From: Rhizobacter sp.
Lineage (GTDB): Bacteria > Pseudomonadota > Gammaproteobacteria > Burkholderiales > Burkholderiaceae_C
Reading direction: 5' to 3'
NCBI GenBank assembly: GCA_025350965.1
Contig: JANXWV010000015.1
Coordinates: forward strand, 1-64,000
Length of the DNA: 64,000 nucleotides
In this document: piece by piece, positions 44,114 to 52,783 of the stretch
How the letters are laid out: the number at the start of each line of letters is the position of its first letter
Position numbering within the stretch: the stretch's first letter is position 1
Translations under genes and position numbers: made by a program
The notes under the pieces: generated by a model
The model's database searches: none
Told to the model about the DNA's origin: nothing
What the model saw: the letters and a program-made list of their open reading frames with translations, nothing else

Positions 44114-45637
44114 TCAGCCGATCTTCACCGGCACGAAGATCTTCTCGCCGTCGCGTTGCACCAGCAGCGCCACGCTTTTCGGCTTGCCGGCCATCACGCT
44201 TTTGACCTGCTCCAGCGACTGCACCGGCTTGCCGTTGATCGCAAGCAGCACGTCGCCGGCTTCCACGCCGGCCTTCGCTGCCGGGCCCGCCACCTTCTCG
44301 ACCACCAGGCCCGAGTCGAGGCTGGCCTGTTGGCGCTCGTCGCGCGTCAGCGGGCGCAGGCCCAGGCCCAGCTGGCCGGGCTGCACGCCGTCGTCGCTGG
44401 ATGCGACCTGCTCCTTGTCGGCGTCGATGCCGCCGAGCTTGGCTTCCACGTCGCGTGCGCTGCGGTCGCGCCAGACCTTGAGCCTGACCTTCTCGCCCGG
44501 CGAGGCCAGGCCGATCAGGCTCGACAACGCACCCGAGCGCACCACCGGCTCGCCGTTCACTTCGGTCACCACGTCACCCGCCTTCAGGCCGGCCGCAGCA
44601 GCGGCGCTGTTCGGCGCCACGTTGGCGATCAGCGCGCCGTCGGGGCGCGCCAGGCCGAACGACTCGGCGAGCGTCTGGTTCAGGTCCTGCACTGTCACGC
44701 CCAGGCGCGCATGGCTGGCGCGGCCGGTGGCGACGATCTGGTCCTTGACCTTCAACGCCACGTTGATCGGGATCGAGAAGCTCAGGCCCTGAAAGCCGCC
44801 GCTTTGCGAGTAGATCTGCGCGTTGATGCCGACCACCGCACCACTGCCGTCGAACAGCGGCCCGCCCGAGTTGCCGGGGTTCACAGCGGCGTCGGTCTGG
44901 ATGAACGGCACCACCGCGTCGCCCGGCAGCGAGCGGCCCTTGGCGCTGACGATGCCTTGCGTGGCAGTTTGCTCCAGGCCGTAGGGCGCGCCGATGGCCA
45001 GCACCGGGTCGCCCACTTCGAGCTGCCGCGTGTCGCCCAGGCGCACGATGGGCAGGTTGCTCGCGTTGATGCGCAGCACGGCAATGTCGGTCGTCGTGTC
45101 CGAGCCCAGCACCTTGGCCGCGAACTCGCGGCGGTCACTGAGCTTGACGGTCACTTCCTTCGCGTCACGCACCACGTGCGCGTTGGTCAATATCAGCCCA
45201 TCGGCGCTGATGATGAAGCCCGAACCCATGCCCTTGAACGGCACCGCCCCGCCGGGCTGACCGCGCCCCTGGAACCCGGGCATGCCACGGAAAAACTTGA
45301 AGAACGGGTCGTTCTCCATGCCCTGTGGCAGGCCCTGCTCTTCGGAAGACGCCTTGTGCGTGCCCGCCACCGTGACGCCCACCACGGCCGGCCCGGCCTG
45401 CTTGAAGATGGCCCGGTAGTTGGGTACGCCCTGCGCCGCCAGCAGCGGCACGGGTGCGGGCTCGTTCGCAGCCACCGGTGTGCGCGGTGCTGCCGAGTCC
45501 GTGGTTGCCACGGGCGCCGGTGTGGCTGCCCTGGCGCCGCCCTTCAGCCAGTTTGGCGCAATGTCGAATGCTCCGGCCGTGCCAACGGCCAGCACGCCAG
45601 CCGCGATCAAGGCGGCACTCAGCGGTTTGATGTTCAT
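44114..45637 (-). CDS. Do-family serine endopeptidase (DegP/MucD/HtrA type)
   Basis: The 507-residue protein starts with a signal peptide (MNIKPLSAALIAAGVLAVG). The trypsin-like domain has His in LTNAHVV, Asp in TTDIAVLRI and Ser in NPGNSGGPLF, and is followed by two PDZ domains (RLGVTVQDLNQTL; LGLGLRPLTRDE). It is a periplasmic quality-control protease and chaperone. The length is typical for MucD-like Do proteases. It is convergent with the VOC gene. Confidence 0.95.
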   Translation of the reverse strand: MNIKPLSAALIAAGVLAVGTAGAFDIAPNWLKGGARAATPAPVATTDSAAPRTPVAANEPAPVPLLAAQGVPNYRAIFKQAGPAVVGVTVAGTHKASSEEQGLPQGMENDPFFKFFRGMPGFQGRGQPGGAVPFKGMGSGFIISADGLILTNAHVVRDAKEVTVKLSDRREFAAKVLGSDTTTDIAVLRINASNLPIVRLGDTRQLEVGDPVLAIGAPYGLEQTATQGIVSAKGRSLPGDAVVPFIQTDAAVNPGNSGGPLFDGSGAVVGINAQIYSQSGGFQGLSFSIPINVALKVKDQIVATGRASHARLGVTVQDLNQTLAESFGLARPDGALIANVAPNSAAAAAGLKAGDVVTEVNGEPVVRSGALSSLIGLASPGEKVRLKVWRDRSARDVEAKLGGIDADKEQVASSDDGVQPGQLGLGLRPLTRDERQQASLDSGLVVEKVAGPAAKAGVEAGDVLLAINGKPVQSLEQVKSVMAGKPKSVALLVQRDGEKIFVPVKIG

Positions 45638-45774
45638 GAGGGTGTGTCCTTCGTCGTCAGATGCACGGCAGCTGCCGCATGCGCCAAAGCTAAGGCCGCC
45701 ATGTCAAGCTTCAACCCGCTGCGTGTAAAGCGCTGGTTAAGATGCGCGCCCCATTGCCTGATGAGCCCGAGACC

Positions 45775-46227
45775 ATGCCGCTGACCATCCGCCCCATCGA
45801 GCCCCGAGACGAGGCGCGCTGGCGCGTGCTGTGGGATGGCTACACGCGCTTCTACGAGCGCGAGCCCGCCGAGCCCATCACGCTGCACACGTGGGCGCGC
45901 CTGCACGACGCCGCGTCACCGGTGCGCGGCATCGTTGCGGAGCAAGACGGCGTGGTGATCGGCCTCGCGCACTGCATCGTCCACGAGAGCACCAGCACCC
46001 TCACGCCGGTGTGCTACCTGCAAGACCTGTTCGTCGACCCGACCCTGCGGGCTGCGGGCGTCGGCAAAGCGCTGATCGACGCGCTTCTGGTCGAAGCGCA
46101 CGCGCAGGGTTGGTCGCGCTTGTACTGGGCCACGAACGAAACCAACTACCGCGCACGCGGCCTGTACGACAAGTACACGCCGCACAGCGGCTTCCTGCGC
46201 TACTCGCTCAGTACCGCCGGCACCTGA
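45775..46227 (+). CDS. GNAT family N-acetyltransferase
   Basis: The 150-residue protein has a GNAT core: IRPIEPRDEARWRVLWDGY, the acetyl-CoA loop in LFVDPTLRAAGVGKALIDAL, and YWATNETNYRARGLYDKYTP. The substrate is unknown. ATG 45742 is an alternative start adding 11 residues; 45775 fits the family better. It is divergent from the HtrA gene and convergent with the cyclase gene. Confidence 0.87.
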   Translation: MPLTIRPIEPRDEARWRVLWDGYTRFYEREPAEPITLHTWARLHDAASPVRGIVAEQDGVVIGLAHCIVHESTSTLTPVCYLQDLFVDPTLRAAGVGKALIDALLVEAHAQGWSRLYWATNETNYRARGLYDKYTPHSGFLRYSLSTAGT

Positions 46228-46275
46228 CAGCCCCGCCGGCCGCCGGCTGCGTCGCCCGCCCCTGTCGGGTAGGAG

Positions 46276-49200
46276 TCACCCGCCCGCAAGCCCGGCCCAG
46301 GCAAGCATCACTGCCTTGTGCGACGGCACCTGCGCCAGGAAGCTGTCGCGTGCCTCGGTGGCCATGGGCGCGGCGCGCGCCATCAACAGCGCATGGGCCT
46401 GCGCGATGAACTCCGGCGCGCGCGCGGAGCCGGCGGCTGCGAGCACGGCGTAGCAGGTGTGGTAGACCCACATCGGGTCTTCCGCGCCGTCCACCGAGCC
46501 GCCGCTGTCGAAGTGCGCAACGATCTCGTTGACCTGCGCCAGCGCGTCACTCAAGCGCCCGCCGGCCAGGGCCACACGGGCAAGCCCAGCAAGCGGCTCC
46601 GGCACCATCACCGGGCGGCCGATCTCGCGAAAGATCGCCAGCGAGGCCGCGTAGGCCGCCACCGCGTCGTCGGCCCGCCCGGACGCTGCCAGAGCATGGC
46701 CCTGGACGCACAGCAAGGTGGCCTCGAGGTCGCGGTCGTCGAGTTCCCGCGCACGCGCGATGGCCAGCTCGGCGACGGCAACGGTGTCGGTCAGGTCGCC
46801 GCGCAGGAACTGCACCTGCGCGATGTTGCACATCAGGTAAGGCTCGATGTGACGCTGGCCGATCTCGCGGCACACCTCGCGCCCGGCGCGCAGGAACTCG
46901 AGCGACGCGGCGTAGTTGCCGAGGTAGCGTTCGACGTCGCCGAGGTTGTTCAGCATGCTGCCCTCGCGCACCCGGTCGTTCACCTGGCGCGCGAGCAGCA
47001 GGCCTTGTTCGTAGTAGTCGCGCGCCTCGGCGTAGCGGCCACCTTCGAGCGCGAGGATGCCCATCTGGTTCAGCGCTGCGCTCTCGTAACGCTGGTCGCC
47101 GACCTGGCGTGACAAGGCGAGCGACTGCTCCACGTGCGCCTGCGCACCGGCCGTGTCGCCCTGGAACTGCAAGGCGCGACCCCAGTTCATGTGGGGCGCC
47201 TGGGCCGCCTCAGGCTCGCCCGCACGTTCCGCCCACGCCACCGCCTGTGCTGACGCTGCAGCCGTGCCTGGATAGTCACCGCTGACGAGCGCATGCGCCG
47301 CGCGCAAGCCCGCAGCGCGGGCGCGGCGAGCGTCGTCGTCGAGCCCATTGGCCAGGGCTTCGAGCGCCTCCACGTCGGCCAGCGCCTCGGCGCGGCGGCC
47401 AGTGTTGCTGAGCACGGCGCGGCGCTCCAGCAGAAGCGCAAAGCGGGTCTCGGCATCGGCCTCGGGGGTGAGCGCGAGCGCGCGGCCGAGGCAGTCGAGT
47501 GCCGCCACGTTGGCGTAGCTGCGAGCGGCGTCTTCACCGGCCTTGCGGAAGTACAGCGCCGCGTTGGCGTTGTCGCCGCCGCGCTCGAAGTGCCCGGCGA
47601 TCAGCCCGAAGTATTCGCTCGCGCGCTCGCTGGTGCGCGAGGCCAGCCAATCGGCCGTGCGGCGGTGCTGCTCGCGCTTGTCGCGCTTGAGCACGCTGTC
47701 GTAAGCCACCTGGTGCAGCAGATGGTGCTTGAACACGTACTCGTGCGCGCCTTCGAACGCGCTGGTCTCGCGGCCGTGCACCAGTTCGCGCCGCTGCAGC
47801 GCTTCGAGCGCCGCAGCCGAGGCCTCCGGCGCATCTGTGGCGATGCGCTGCAGCGCCTCGTCCCAGAACACATGGCCGATCACGCTGGCATGCTGCAACG
47901 GCGTGCGTTCGGCCGGCGGCAGGCCGTCCAGGCGCGCCTGCAGCACGCCGGCGAGCGTGGGCGGCACATGCACGGTGACGAGCTTGTCGGCCTGCACCTG
48001 CCAGGGCTCGGTGGCGGTCAGGATCACGCCGTCGTCGATCAGCATGCCCACCAGTTCCTCGGCGAAATACGGGTTGCCTTCGGCGCTGCCGGTGAGCAGG
48101 TCGCGCAGTGCGGGCGGCACCGTGGCCAGGCGGCTGAGCAGCGCGTCGGCCAGGTCTCGGCTGCTGCGGCGTGACAGAGGCCCAAGGTCGATGCGGTCGT
48201 GGTTGCTCTGACCGCTGCCCCAGCGCGGGCGCGTCTCGAACAGCGACGGCCGCGCCACGCACAGCAGCATCAGCGGCAGGTCGCGGCAGCTTTGGGTCAG
48301 GTGGTTGATGAAGTCGAGCGAGCCGGCATCGGCCCAGTGCAGGTCATCGAGCAACAGCACCATCTCGGCTCCGACGGCCTGGTGCTGCGCACGGAAATAC
48401 TGCGCCATGGCGTGGAACGCGCGGTCGCGGATCTGCTTCGCGTCATTGGCGATGCCGGCGATGTGCGGGCTGGCCGCGTAGTCGAGCCCGATCAGGTGGC
48501 CGATCAGCGCCGTCTGCTCAGAGGCGCGCTCACCGAACAGCGCCTGCAAGCCCTGCGCGAGCTTGTCACGGGCCAGCGCCTGAGGGTCGCCATCCAGAAT
48601 GTCGAAACGGCGCGCGAACAAGTCGCGCACCAGGCAGTAGGGCACGTTGTTCGCGTGCGGCTGGGGGCGCGAGTGGAAGAACGTGACGGGCGCCCGACCG
48701 GCCCGCGTGCCGCGCTCCTGCGCCGCGTCCTGGCGCTGCGTGAGCCAGCGGTAGAACTCGAACATGAGCCGGCTCTTGCCGAGGCCTGCGTCGCCCACCA
48801 CGGTGACCTGCCACAGCGTGCGCTCTTCTTCGAGCGTCTCGAAGGCTTCGGTCAGGCGCGCGAGTTCCAGGTCGCGCCCGACCATGCGCGTCTCGACGCC
48901 CTCGACACCGCGGTTGGCCATCCGGAAAGCGCGCGGCCTGGCCTTCAGCACCAGGTAGCTGCGCACCGGCTCGGCGATGCCCTTGACCGTGATGGGCGGC
49001 TCGGCATTCAGCTCGAAGGTGCCGCGCACATGGCGGTAGGTGTCGTGGCTGATGCGCAGCGTGCCGGGCGGCGCCGTCTGCTCCATTCTCGCGGCCACGT
49101 TGACGGCAATGCCGCGAATGCTGCCTTCGGCGTCGACCCCACCCCCCAGCAGCACCGGGCCGGTGTTGATGCCCACGCGCAGGTTGAAGCCGTCGAGCCC

Positions 49201-49638
49201 GAACCTGGCCTTGACCTGTGCGGCAAGCACCGGCGCCTCCTTGATGATCGCCAGGCCCGCATGAACCGCGCGCTCGGCGTCGTCTTCGCGTGCCTGGTCC
49301 GCGCCGAACACCGCCAGCAGGCTGTCGCCGGCGTACTGCAACACGCGGCCGTGCTGGGCCTCAACCACCGCCGTCAGCCGCGCGAGCGCGCCGTCCATCA
49401 CCGCATGCACGTCCTCCGGGTCGAGCTCGCGGCTGAGAACGGTGGAGCCGACCACGTCCATGAACAGGATCGTGACCGGCTTGAGCTGCTGGTCGCCGCT
49501 GCGGGAACGGGCACGCGCGGCGGCGAGCTTGTCGCGCAGCGGGCCAATGGCCATCTCGGCCACGATGTCGCCGAGCAACCCGCGTTGTGCGTCCAGCGCG
49601 GCAATGGCGGCTTCGATCTGTTCGGGCGTGTCGTGCAT
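46276..49638 (-). CDS. Class III adenylate/guanylate cyclase with AAA ATPase and TPR domains
   Basis: The 1,120-residue protein has a cyclase domain at residues ~50-220 with both metal aspartates (ILFMDVVGSTVLS and YAGDSLLAVFG) and the transition-state Asn-Arg pair (GIAVNVAARME), so it should be active. A STAND-like AAA ATPase follows, with Walker A VVGDAGLGKSR and Walker B MVLLLDDLHWAD, and the C-terminal about 400 residues are tetratricopeptide repeats (ARDYYEQGLLLARQVNDRVR). No membrane segment is seen, so it is a soluble sensor whose ligand is unknown. The start at 49638 (MHDTPEQIEAAIAAL) was chosen over the ORF-track start, which adds 23 Pro/Arg-rich residues. Confidence 0.92.
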   Translation of the reverse strand: MHDTPEQIEAAIAALDAQRGLLGDIVAEMAIGPLRDKLAAARARSRSGDQQLKPVTILFMDVVGSTVLSRELDPEDVHAVMDGALARLTAVVEAQHGRVLQYAGDSLLAVFGADQAREDDAERAVHAGLAIIKEAPVLAAQVKARFGLDGFNLRVGINTGPVLLGGGVDAEGSIRGIAVNVAARMEQTAPPGTLRISHDTYRHVRGTFELNAEPPITVKGIAEPVRSYLVLKARPRAFRMANRGVEGVETRMVGRDLELARLTEAFETLEEERTLWQVTVVGDAGLGKSRLMFEFYRWLTQRQDAAQERGTRAGRAPVTFFHSRPQPHANNVPYCLVRDLFARRFDILDGDPQALARDKLAQGLQALFGERASEQTALIGHLIGLDYAASPHIAGIANDAKQIRDRAFHAMAQYFRAQHQAVGAEMVLLLDDLHWADAGSLDFINHLTQSCRDLPLMLLCVARPSLFETRPRWGSGQSNHDRIDLGPLSRRSSRDLADALLSRLATVPPALRDLLTGSAEGNPYFAEELVGMLIDDGVILTATEPWQVQADKLVTVHVPPTLAGVLQARLDGLPPAERTPLQHASVIGHVFWDEALQRIATDAPEASAAALEALQRRELVHGRETSAFEGAHEYVFKHHLLHQVAYDSVLKRDKREQHRRTADWLASRTSERASEYFGLIAGHFERGGDNANAALYFRKAGEDAARSYANVAALDCLGRALALTPEADAETRFALLLERRAVLSNTGRRAEALADVEALEALANGLDDDARRARAAGLRAAHALVSGDYPGTAAASAQAVAWAERAGEPEAAQAPHMNWGRALQFQGDTAGAQAHVEQSLALSRQVGDQRYESAALNQMGILALEGGRYAEARDYYEQGLLLARQVNDRVREGSMLNNLGDVERYLGNYAASLEFLRAGREVCREIGQRHIEPYLMCNIAQVQFLRGDLTDTVAVAELAIARARELDDRDLEATLLCVQGHALAASGRADDAVAAYAASLAIFREIGRPVMVPEPLAGLARVALAGGRLSDALAQVNEIVAHFDSGGSVDGAEDPMWVYHTCYAVLAAAGSARAPEFIAQAHALLMARAAPMATEARDSFLAQVPSHKAVMLAWAGLAGG

Positions 49639-49780
49639 CGGAAGTACTGCGGTCAAACGGGCGTGGCGCGGGCGCGGTGGGAGCGGTTTCAAAGACCCCC
49701 CGGTCAAGGGGGGGGCGTTACAAGGAACTCCTCCACAAACGGCCGTGCAACGATTACATTTTCGTCACAATCAAGCCAAC

Positions 49781-49795
49781 AAAGTCCTTGACTTT
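49781..49795 (+). promoter_or_regulatory. Short palindrome upstream of the PEP-CTERM gene
   Basis: AAAGTC-CTT-GACTTT is a perfect 6-bp inverted repeat centred 30 bases before the PEP-CTERM start. It could be an operator or part of a promoter. Function is unproven. Confidence 0.3.
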
Positions 49796-49817
49796 GCTCT
49801 TGATGGGAGTTGCGTTC

Positions 49818-50483
49818 ATGTATACCAAAATTGTCGTTGCGCTGGGTGTGTTGGTGGTGTCCGGGGCCTCTTCGGGCAAGACGGTCAACATCACCGACTT
49901 CACGTTTGCCGGCCCCGTGGCGGCGGCCATCACCGGCGGGCCCGTGGCCGGGGTTGAAAACGTGCCGGCAGGGCAGTTCGTCGGCACGCTCGACGGCGCT
50001 TCTTTCAACGCCTATTGCGCCGAACTCGACCAAAGCTTCAATCTGGGAGGCACCTACAGCTACGACGTGCGTGACCCGTACACGCACTTCACCCCGCAAA
50101 AGGCCAACGCGCTCAGCCGCCTTTTCACCGCCACGGCGAGCTTCGTGACCGATGCCGACACCTCGGGTGCCATGCAGGCTGCCATCTGGGAGATCCTCTA
50201 CGAGACCGGCGCCACGCTTGATGTGTCGAGCGGCAGTTTCATGACCGCGCCGGCTCCGAACGATGTCGGCGCCATCGCGGCCTTCTCCGCCATCAATGGC
50301 ATCCTGGGCAACCTGGGCCAGTACGGCGCCAATGTGCAGCTCGACATTCTTTACAACGCCACCTCACAAGACTTCGTCATCGTGCACGATGTGCCCGAGC
50401 CCGGCACTTGGGCGCTGATGTTCGCGGGCCTCGGCGTGATCGGTGCAGTTGCCCGCCGCCGCAAGTTGGCGCTGCGAGGCTGA
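49818..50483 (+). CDS. PEP-CTERM sorting domain-containing protein
   Basis: The 221-residue protein has an N-terminal signal peptide (MYTKIVVALGVLVVSGASSG) and a C-terminal sorting tail PEPGTWALMFAGLGVIGA followed by RRRK. Such proteins are cut and sorted by an exosortase; no exosortase gene is in the window, so it is expected elsewhere. The middle has no recognised domain (NITDFTFAGPVAAAITGG). The ATG at 49818 has GGGAG upstream; ATG 49803 is an alternative. It is probably an envelope or exopolysaccharide-associated protein. Confidence 0.9.
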   Translation: MYTKIVVALGVLVVSGASSGKTVNITDFTFAGPVAAAITGGPVAGVENVPAGQFVGTLDGASFNAYCAELDQSFNLGGTYSYDVRDPYTHFTPQKANALSRLFTATASFVTDADTSGAMQAAIWEILYETGATLDVSSGSFMTAPAPNDVGAIAAFSAINGILGNLGQYGANVQLDILYNATSQDFVIVHDVPEPGTWALMFAGLGVIGAVARRRKLALRG

Positions 50484-50504
50484 GCGCGCCACCGACTCGA
50501 ACCC

Positions 50505-50528
50505 ATGGGCGCCTCGGCGCCCATTTTC
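50505..50528. terminator. Rho-independent terminator after the PEP-CTERM gene
   Basis: An inverted repeat ATGGGCGCC / GGCGCCCAT, with the central pairs open as a loop, is followed by TTTC. It lies 22 bases after the PEP-CTERM stop and between convergent genes, so it may also end the DUF3047 transcript. Confidence 0.75.
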
Positions 50529-50553
50529 ATGTGAAATGTTGGTGGTCGCCGAA

Positions 50554-51333
50554 TCACGGCACGAGCGACACGTCTCCGAAGTACGACAGGCTGCGGCCGT
50601 GCGTGTTGTCGGCATCGGCCGACACCGCCACACCGGTGATCTCGGGGTATTTGCCACCCGACTCGTCACCGAACATGCGCTGGTAATCGGCCCCGACGTT
50701 GCGCTTGTGTGACACCCACTGGCCCAGCCGCGCGGTACCCGTTTCGAGCACGAGAAAGCGGATGCGCTTGGTGAACGGGCTGGCCAGGCCGGTGTCCACC
50801 GGCAGCTTGTTGTCCCACACGTAGCACAGGGTCTCGGTCGGCACCTCTTGCCCCGACACCGACTGCGCCAGCGCGAGCTTGGTGCGTTCACCGAACGGCA
50901 GCTTGGCGCCGTCGAAGGCGAAGAACACACACAGCTTGGCGGCCGAGTCTTCACCGCTCTTGACCTTGAGGTCGGCCTCTTCGACCAGCTTGTCGACCCG
51001 CCAGCGCCAGCTCAGGGTCGTCTTCTCGGACGACGGCGTTCGCAGCGCATGCACGAGGTTGCCGTACGAGCCATCGGCCTCGACCTTCAGCACCCTTGAG
51101 CCGTTCAGGTCGGACACCGCGAAGCGTGTGGCCACCTTGTTTGGCAACGTGGCGAACTTCCAGGTCGCCGGGGGATCCCCGACCGGCGCTGCAGAGAACG
51201 CCGAGATGGCGCTGACGGGCGGTTCGTCAGCCGCGTGCGTGGCAGCCCCCACGGCACTTGCCAGGACGGCAACAGCAAAGCGAGGCCACCAGGCGCGGCA
51301 CATCGCAATAGGGAACGGGGTTCGGGCGTTCAT
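50554..51333 (-). CDS. DUF3047 domain-containing exported protein
   Basis: The 259-residue protein has a hydrophobic N-terminus ending in Ala-Ala-Asp (ASAVGAATHAAD), a probable signal peptide. The rest fits DUF3047: TLSWRWRVDKLVEEADLKVK, KLCVFFAFDG, TETLCYVWDNKLP and RMFGDESGGKYPEITGVAVS. DUF3047 is a beta-rich periplasmic domain of unknown function. It is divergent from the cyclic-nucleotide-binding gene across 137 bases. Confidence 0.87.
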   Translation of the reverse strand: MNARTPFPIAMCRAWWPRFAVAVLASAVGAATHAADEPPVSAISAFSAAPVGDPPATWKFATLPNKVATRFAVSDLNGSRVLKVEADGSYGNLVHALRTPSSEKTTLSWRWRVDKLVEEADLKVKSGEDSAAKLCVFFAFDGAKLPFGERTKLALAQSVSGQEVPTETLCYVWDNKLPVDTGLASPFTKRIRFLVLETGTARLGQWVSHKRNVGADYQRMFGDESGGKYPEITGVAVSADADNTHGRSLSYFGDVSLVP

Positions 51334-51470
51334 CTCGCATCCTCATCTGATTGGGGTCGGCAGCCCATCTGCGCGACGCACTGCCTTGTTTGTACCCGAG
51401 ATGCGGGGAGTGTGCCCGCCCGGCGATGCGGCCAAAATCGGGGCCGCCGCGCTGGTGCGCGTGAAGAAGG

Positions 51471-52181
51471 ATGCCTGTCTTGCCTGCCGACCTGTTTGCC
51501 AATGCCTACGCCAGCGTGATGGCGTACTTCTATGCGGCGCGTTCGTCGCCGGCCGAGATCATGGCGATCGTGGCGGTGATCATCGGCGGCGCGTTCGTCA
51601 TGACCTCGTCGTTCGTGAAGACCATGATCCCGCTGCGCTGGCTGGCCATCGGCAGCAACATCGGCTTCGTCTGCTACGGGGCGCTGCACCCGTCGATCCC
51701 GATGCTGGTGCTGCACCTGGTCATGTTGCCCGTCAATGTGTTCCGCCTGAAGGAGATGGTGCAACTCACGCGGCGCATCAGCGCAGTGGAGCGCAAGGCC
51801 GACCTCTCCGGCATCTGGCTGCGGCCGTACATGCGCAGCAACGAATATGCGGCCGGCGCAGTGCTGTTTCGCCTGGGCGACCGTGGCAACCGGCTCTACC
51901 TGCTGGCCGACGGTGAGATCGAACTGGTCGAGATCGGCGCGCGCATCACACCGGGCGAGATCTTCGGCGAGATCGCTTTCTTCGCCCCCGACCGGCGCCG
52001 CCGCCTCACGGCACGGTGCGTGAGCCACTGCACCGTGCTGTCGATCGACGAGAGCACCGTGCGCCAGCTTTACCATCAGAACCCGGCGTTCGGTTTCAAG
52101 CTGACGACCCTGGTTGCGGGCCGCCTGTCAGCCGATGTGAACCGGCTCACCGAGGCTCTGCACGGCCGCTCTGCGGCGTAG
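51471..52181 (+). CDS. Membrane protein with C-terminal cyclic-nucleotide-binding domain
   Basis: The 236-residue protein starts with three hydrophobic helices (IMAIVAVIIGGAFVMTSSFV, WLAIGSNIGFVCYGAL, LVLHLVMLPVNVFRLKEM), a Popeye-like layout. A cyclic-nucleotide-binding domain follows at residues ~110-225. Its phosphate-binding cassette FGEIAFFAPDRRRRLTARC keeps the Glu and Arg that hold the nucleotide, so binding is likely. There is no DNA-binding domain, so it is not a Crp regulator. A GAAGAAGG site precedes the ATG. A class III cyclase gene lies 1.8 kb away. Confidence 0.88.
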   Translation: MPVLPADLFANAYASVMAYFYAARSSPAEIMAIVAVIIGGAFVMTSSFVKTMIPLRWLAIGSNIGFVCYGALHPSIPMLVLHLVMLPVNVFRLKEMVQLTRRISAVERKADLSGIWLRPYMRSNEYAAGAVLFRLGDRGNRLYLLADGEIELVEIGARITPGEIFGEIAFFAPDRRRRLTARCVSHCTVLSIDESTVRQLYHQNPAFGFKLTTLVAGRLSADVNRLTEALHGRSAA

Positions 52182-52217
52182 CGCGTCGGTTCGGCGCGCG
52201 CTGTTGGCGTCGCGCCC

Positions 52218-52646
52218 TCAGCTTGCCGCCAGCGACGACGCGATCGACTGGATCGCCTCTTTCAGCTTCGCGCGGGCGAGTTCCTGGCACTGCTCTTTCG
52301 ACAGGCTGGGCACCGCGTCGAAGGCCGTGGCCGACTTCTCGGGTGCGAACACCACGGTCTTGCCACGCAGCGGCAGCAGCATGGCGCGCGCCGTGACCAC
52401 GCAGGTCTTCGATTCGGTGAAACCGCCGCCCACGTCGCTGACGAAGCGCCACCGGTTCGCCGGGTAGAGCTTCTTGACCTTCGCCGGAAGGGTGTCGCCC
52501 CACAACTTTTCGGTCGTTGCCTCGTCGACCAGGAAGCTCGCCGACTTGTCGACGCTGATGGGCTTGACCTTGGCCGCCGGCCCCGCCGCGACGGCACTGA
52601 CCGCCATCAACAAAGGAACGAGCGAGCTGACGATTCTGAAGTTCAT
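52218..52646 (-). CDS. Hypothetical exported protein
   Basis: The 142-residue protein begins with a signal peptide (MNFRIVSSLVPLLMAVSAVA ending AAG). The mature part has no family I recognise: SASFLVDEATTEKLWGD, KKLYPANRWRFVSDVGGGF and CQELARAKLKEAIQSIAS. Two Cys could form a disulfide. The start at 52646 gives a proper signal; the ORF-track start adds 36 residues of no clear type. It is convergent with the cyclic-nucleotide-binding gene. Confidence 0.7.
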   Translation of the reverse strand: MNFRIVSSLVPLLMAVSAVAAGPAAKVKPISVDKSASFLVDEATTEKLWGDTLPAKVKKLYPANRWRFVSDVGGGFTESKTCVVTARAMLLPLRGKTVVFAPEKSATAFDAVPSLSKEQCQELARAKLKEAIQSIASSLAAS

Positions 52647-52783
52647 GAAGGGCCTTCGGTGGGGGAACAGGTTGCACGTCGCGCGGCGCGGCTGGCCATC
52701 GGCGCTGCACGGCAGACCGATGCGATTTTGCTGCATGCCGCACCCGCCCGGCAACCACGCGCCGTGGCGCTATCGTTCACGCC

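Noticed and set aside
49700-49716. C6-G8 stem as a terminator for the cyclase or PEP-CTERM gene
   Set aside because: It lies upstream of both genes' starts and lacks a T-run in a useful direction.
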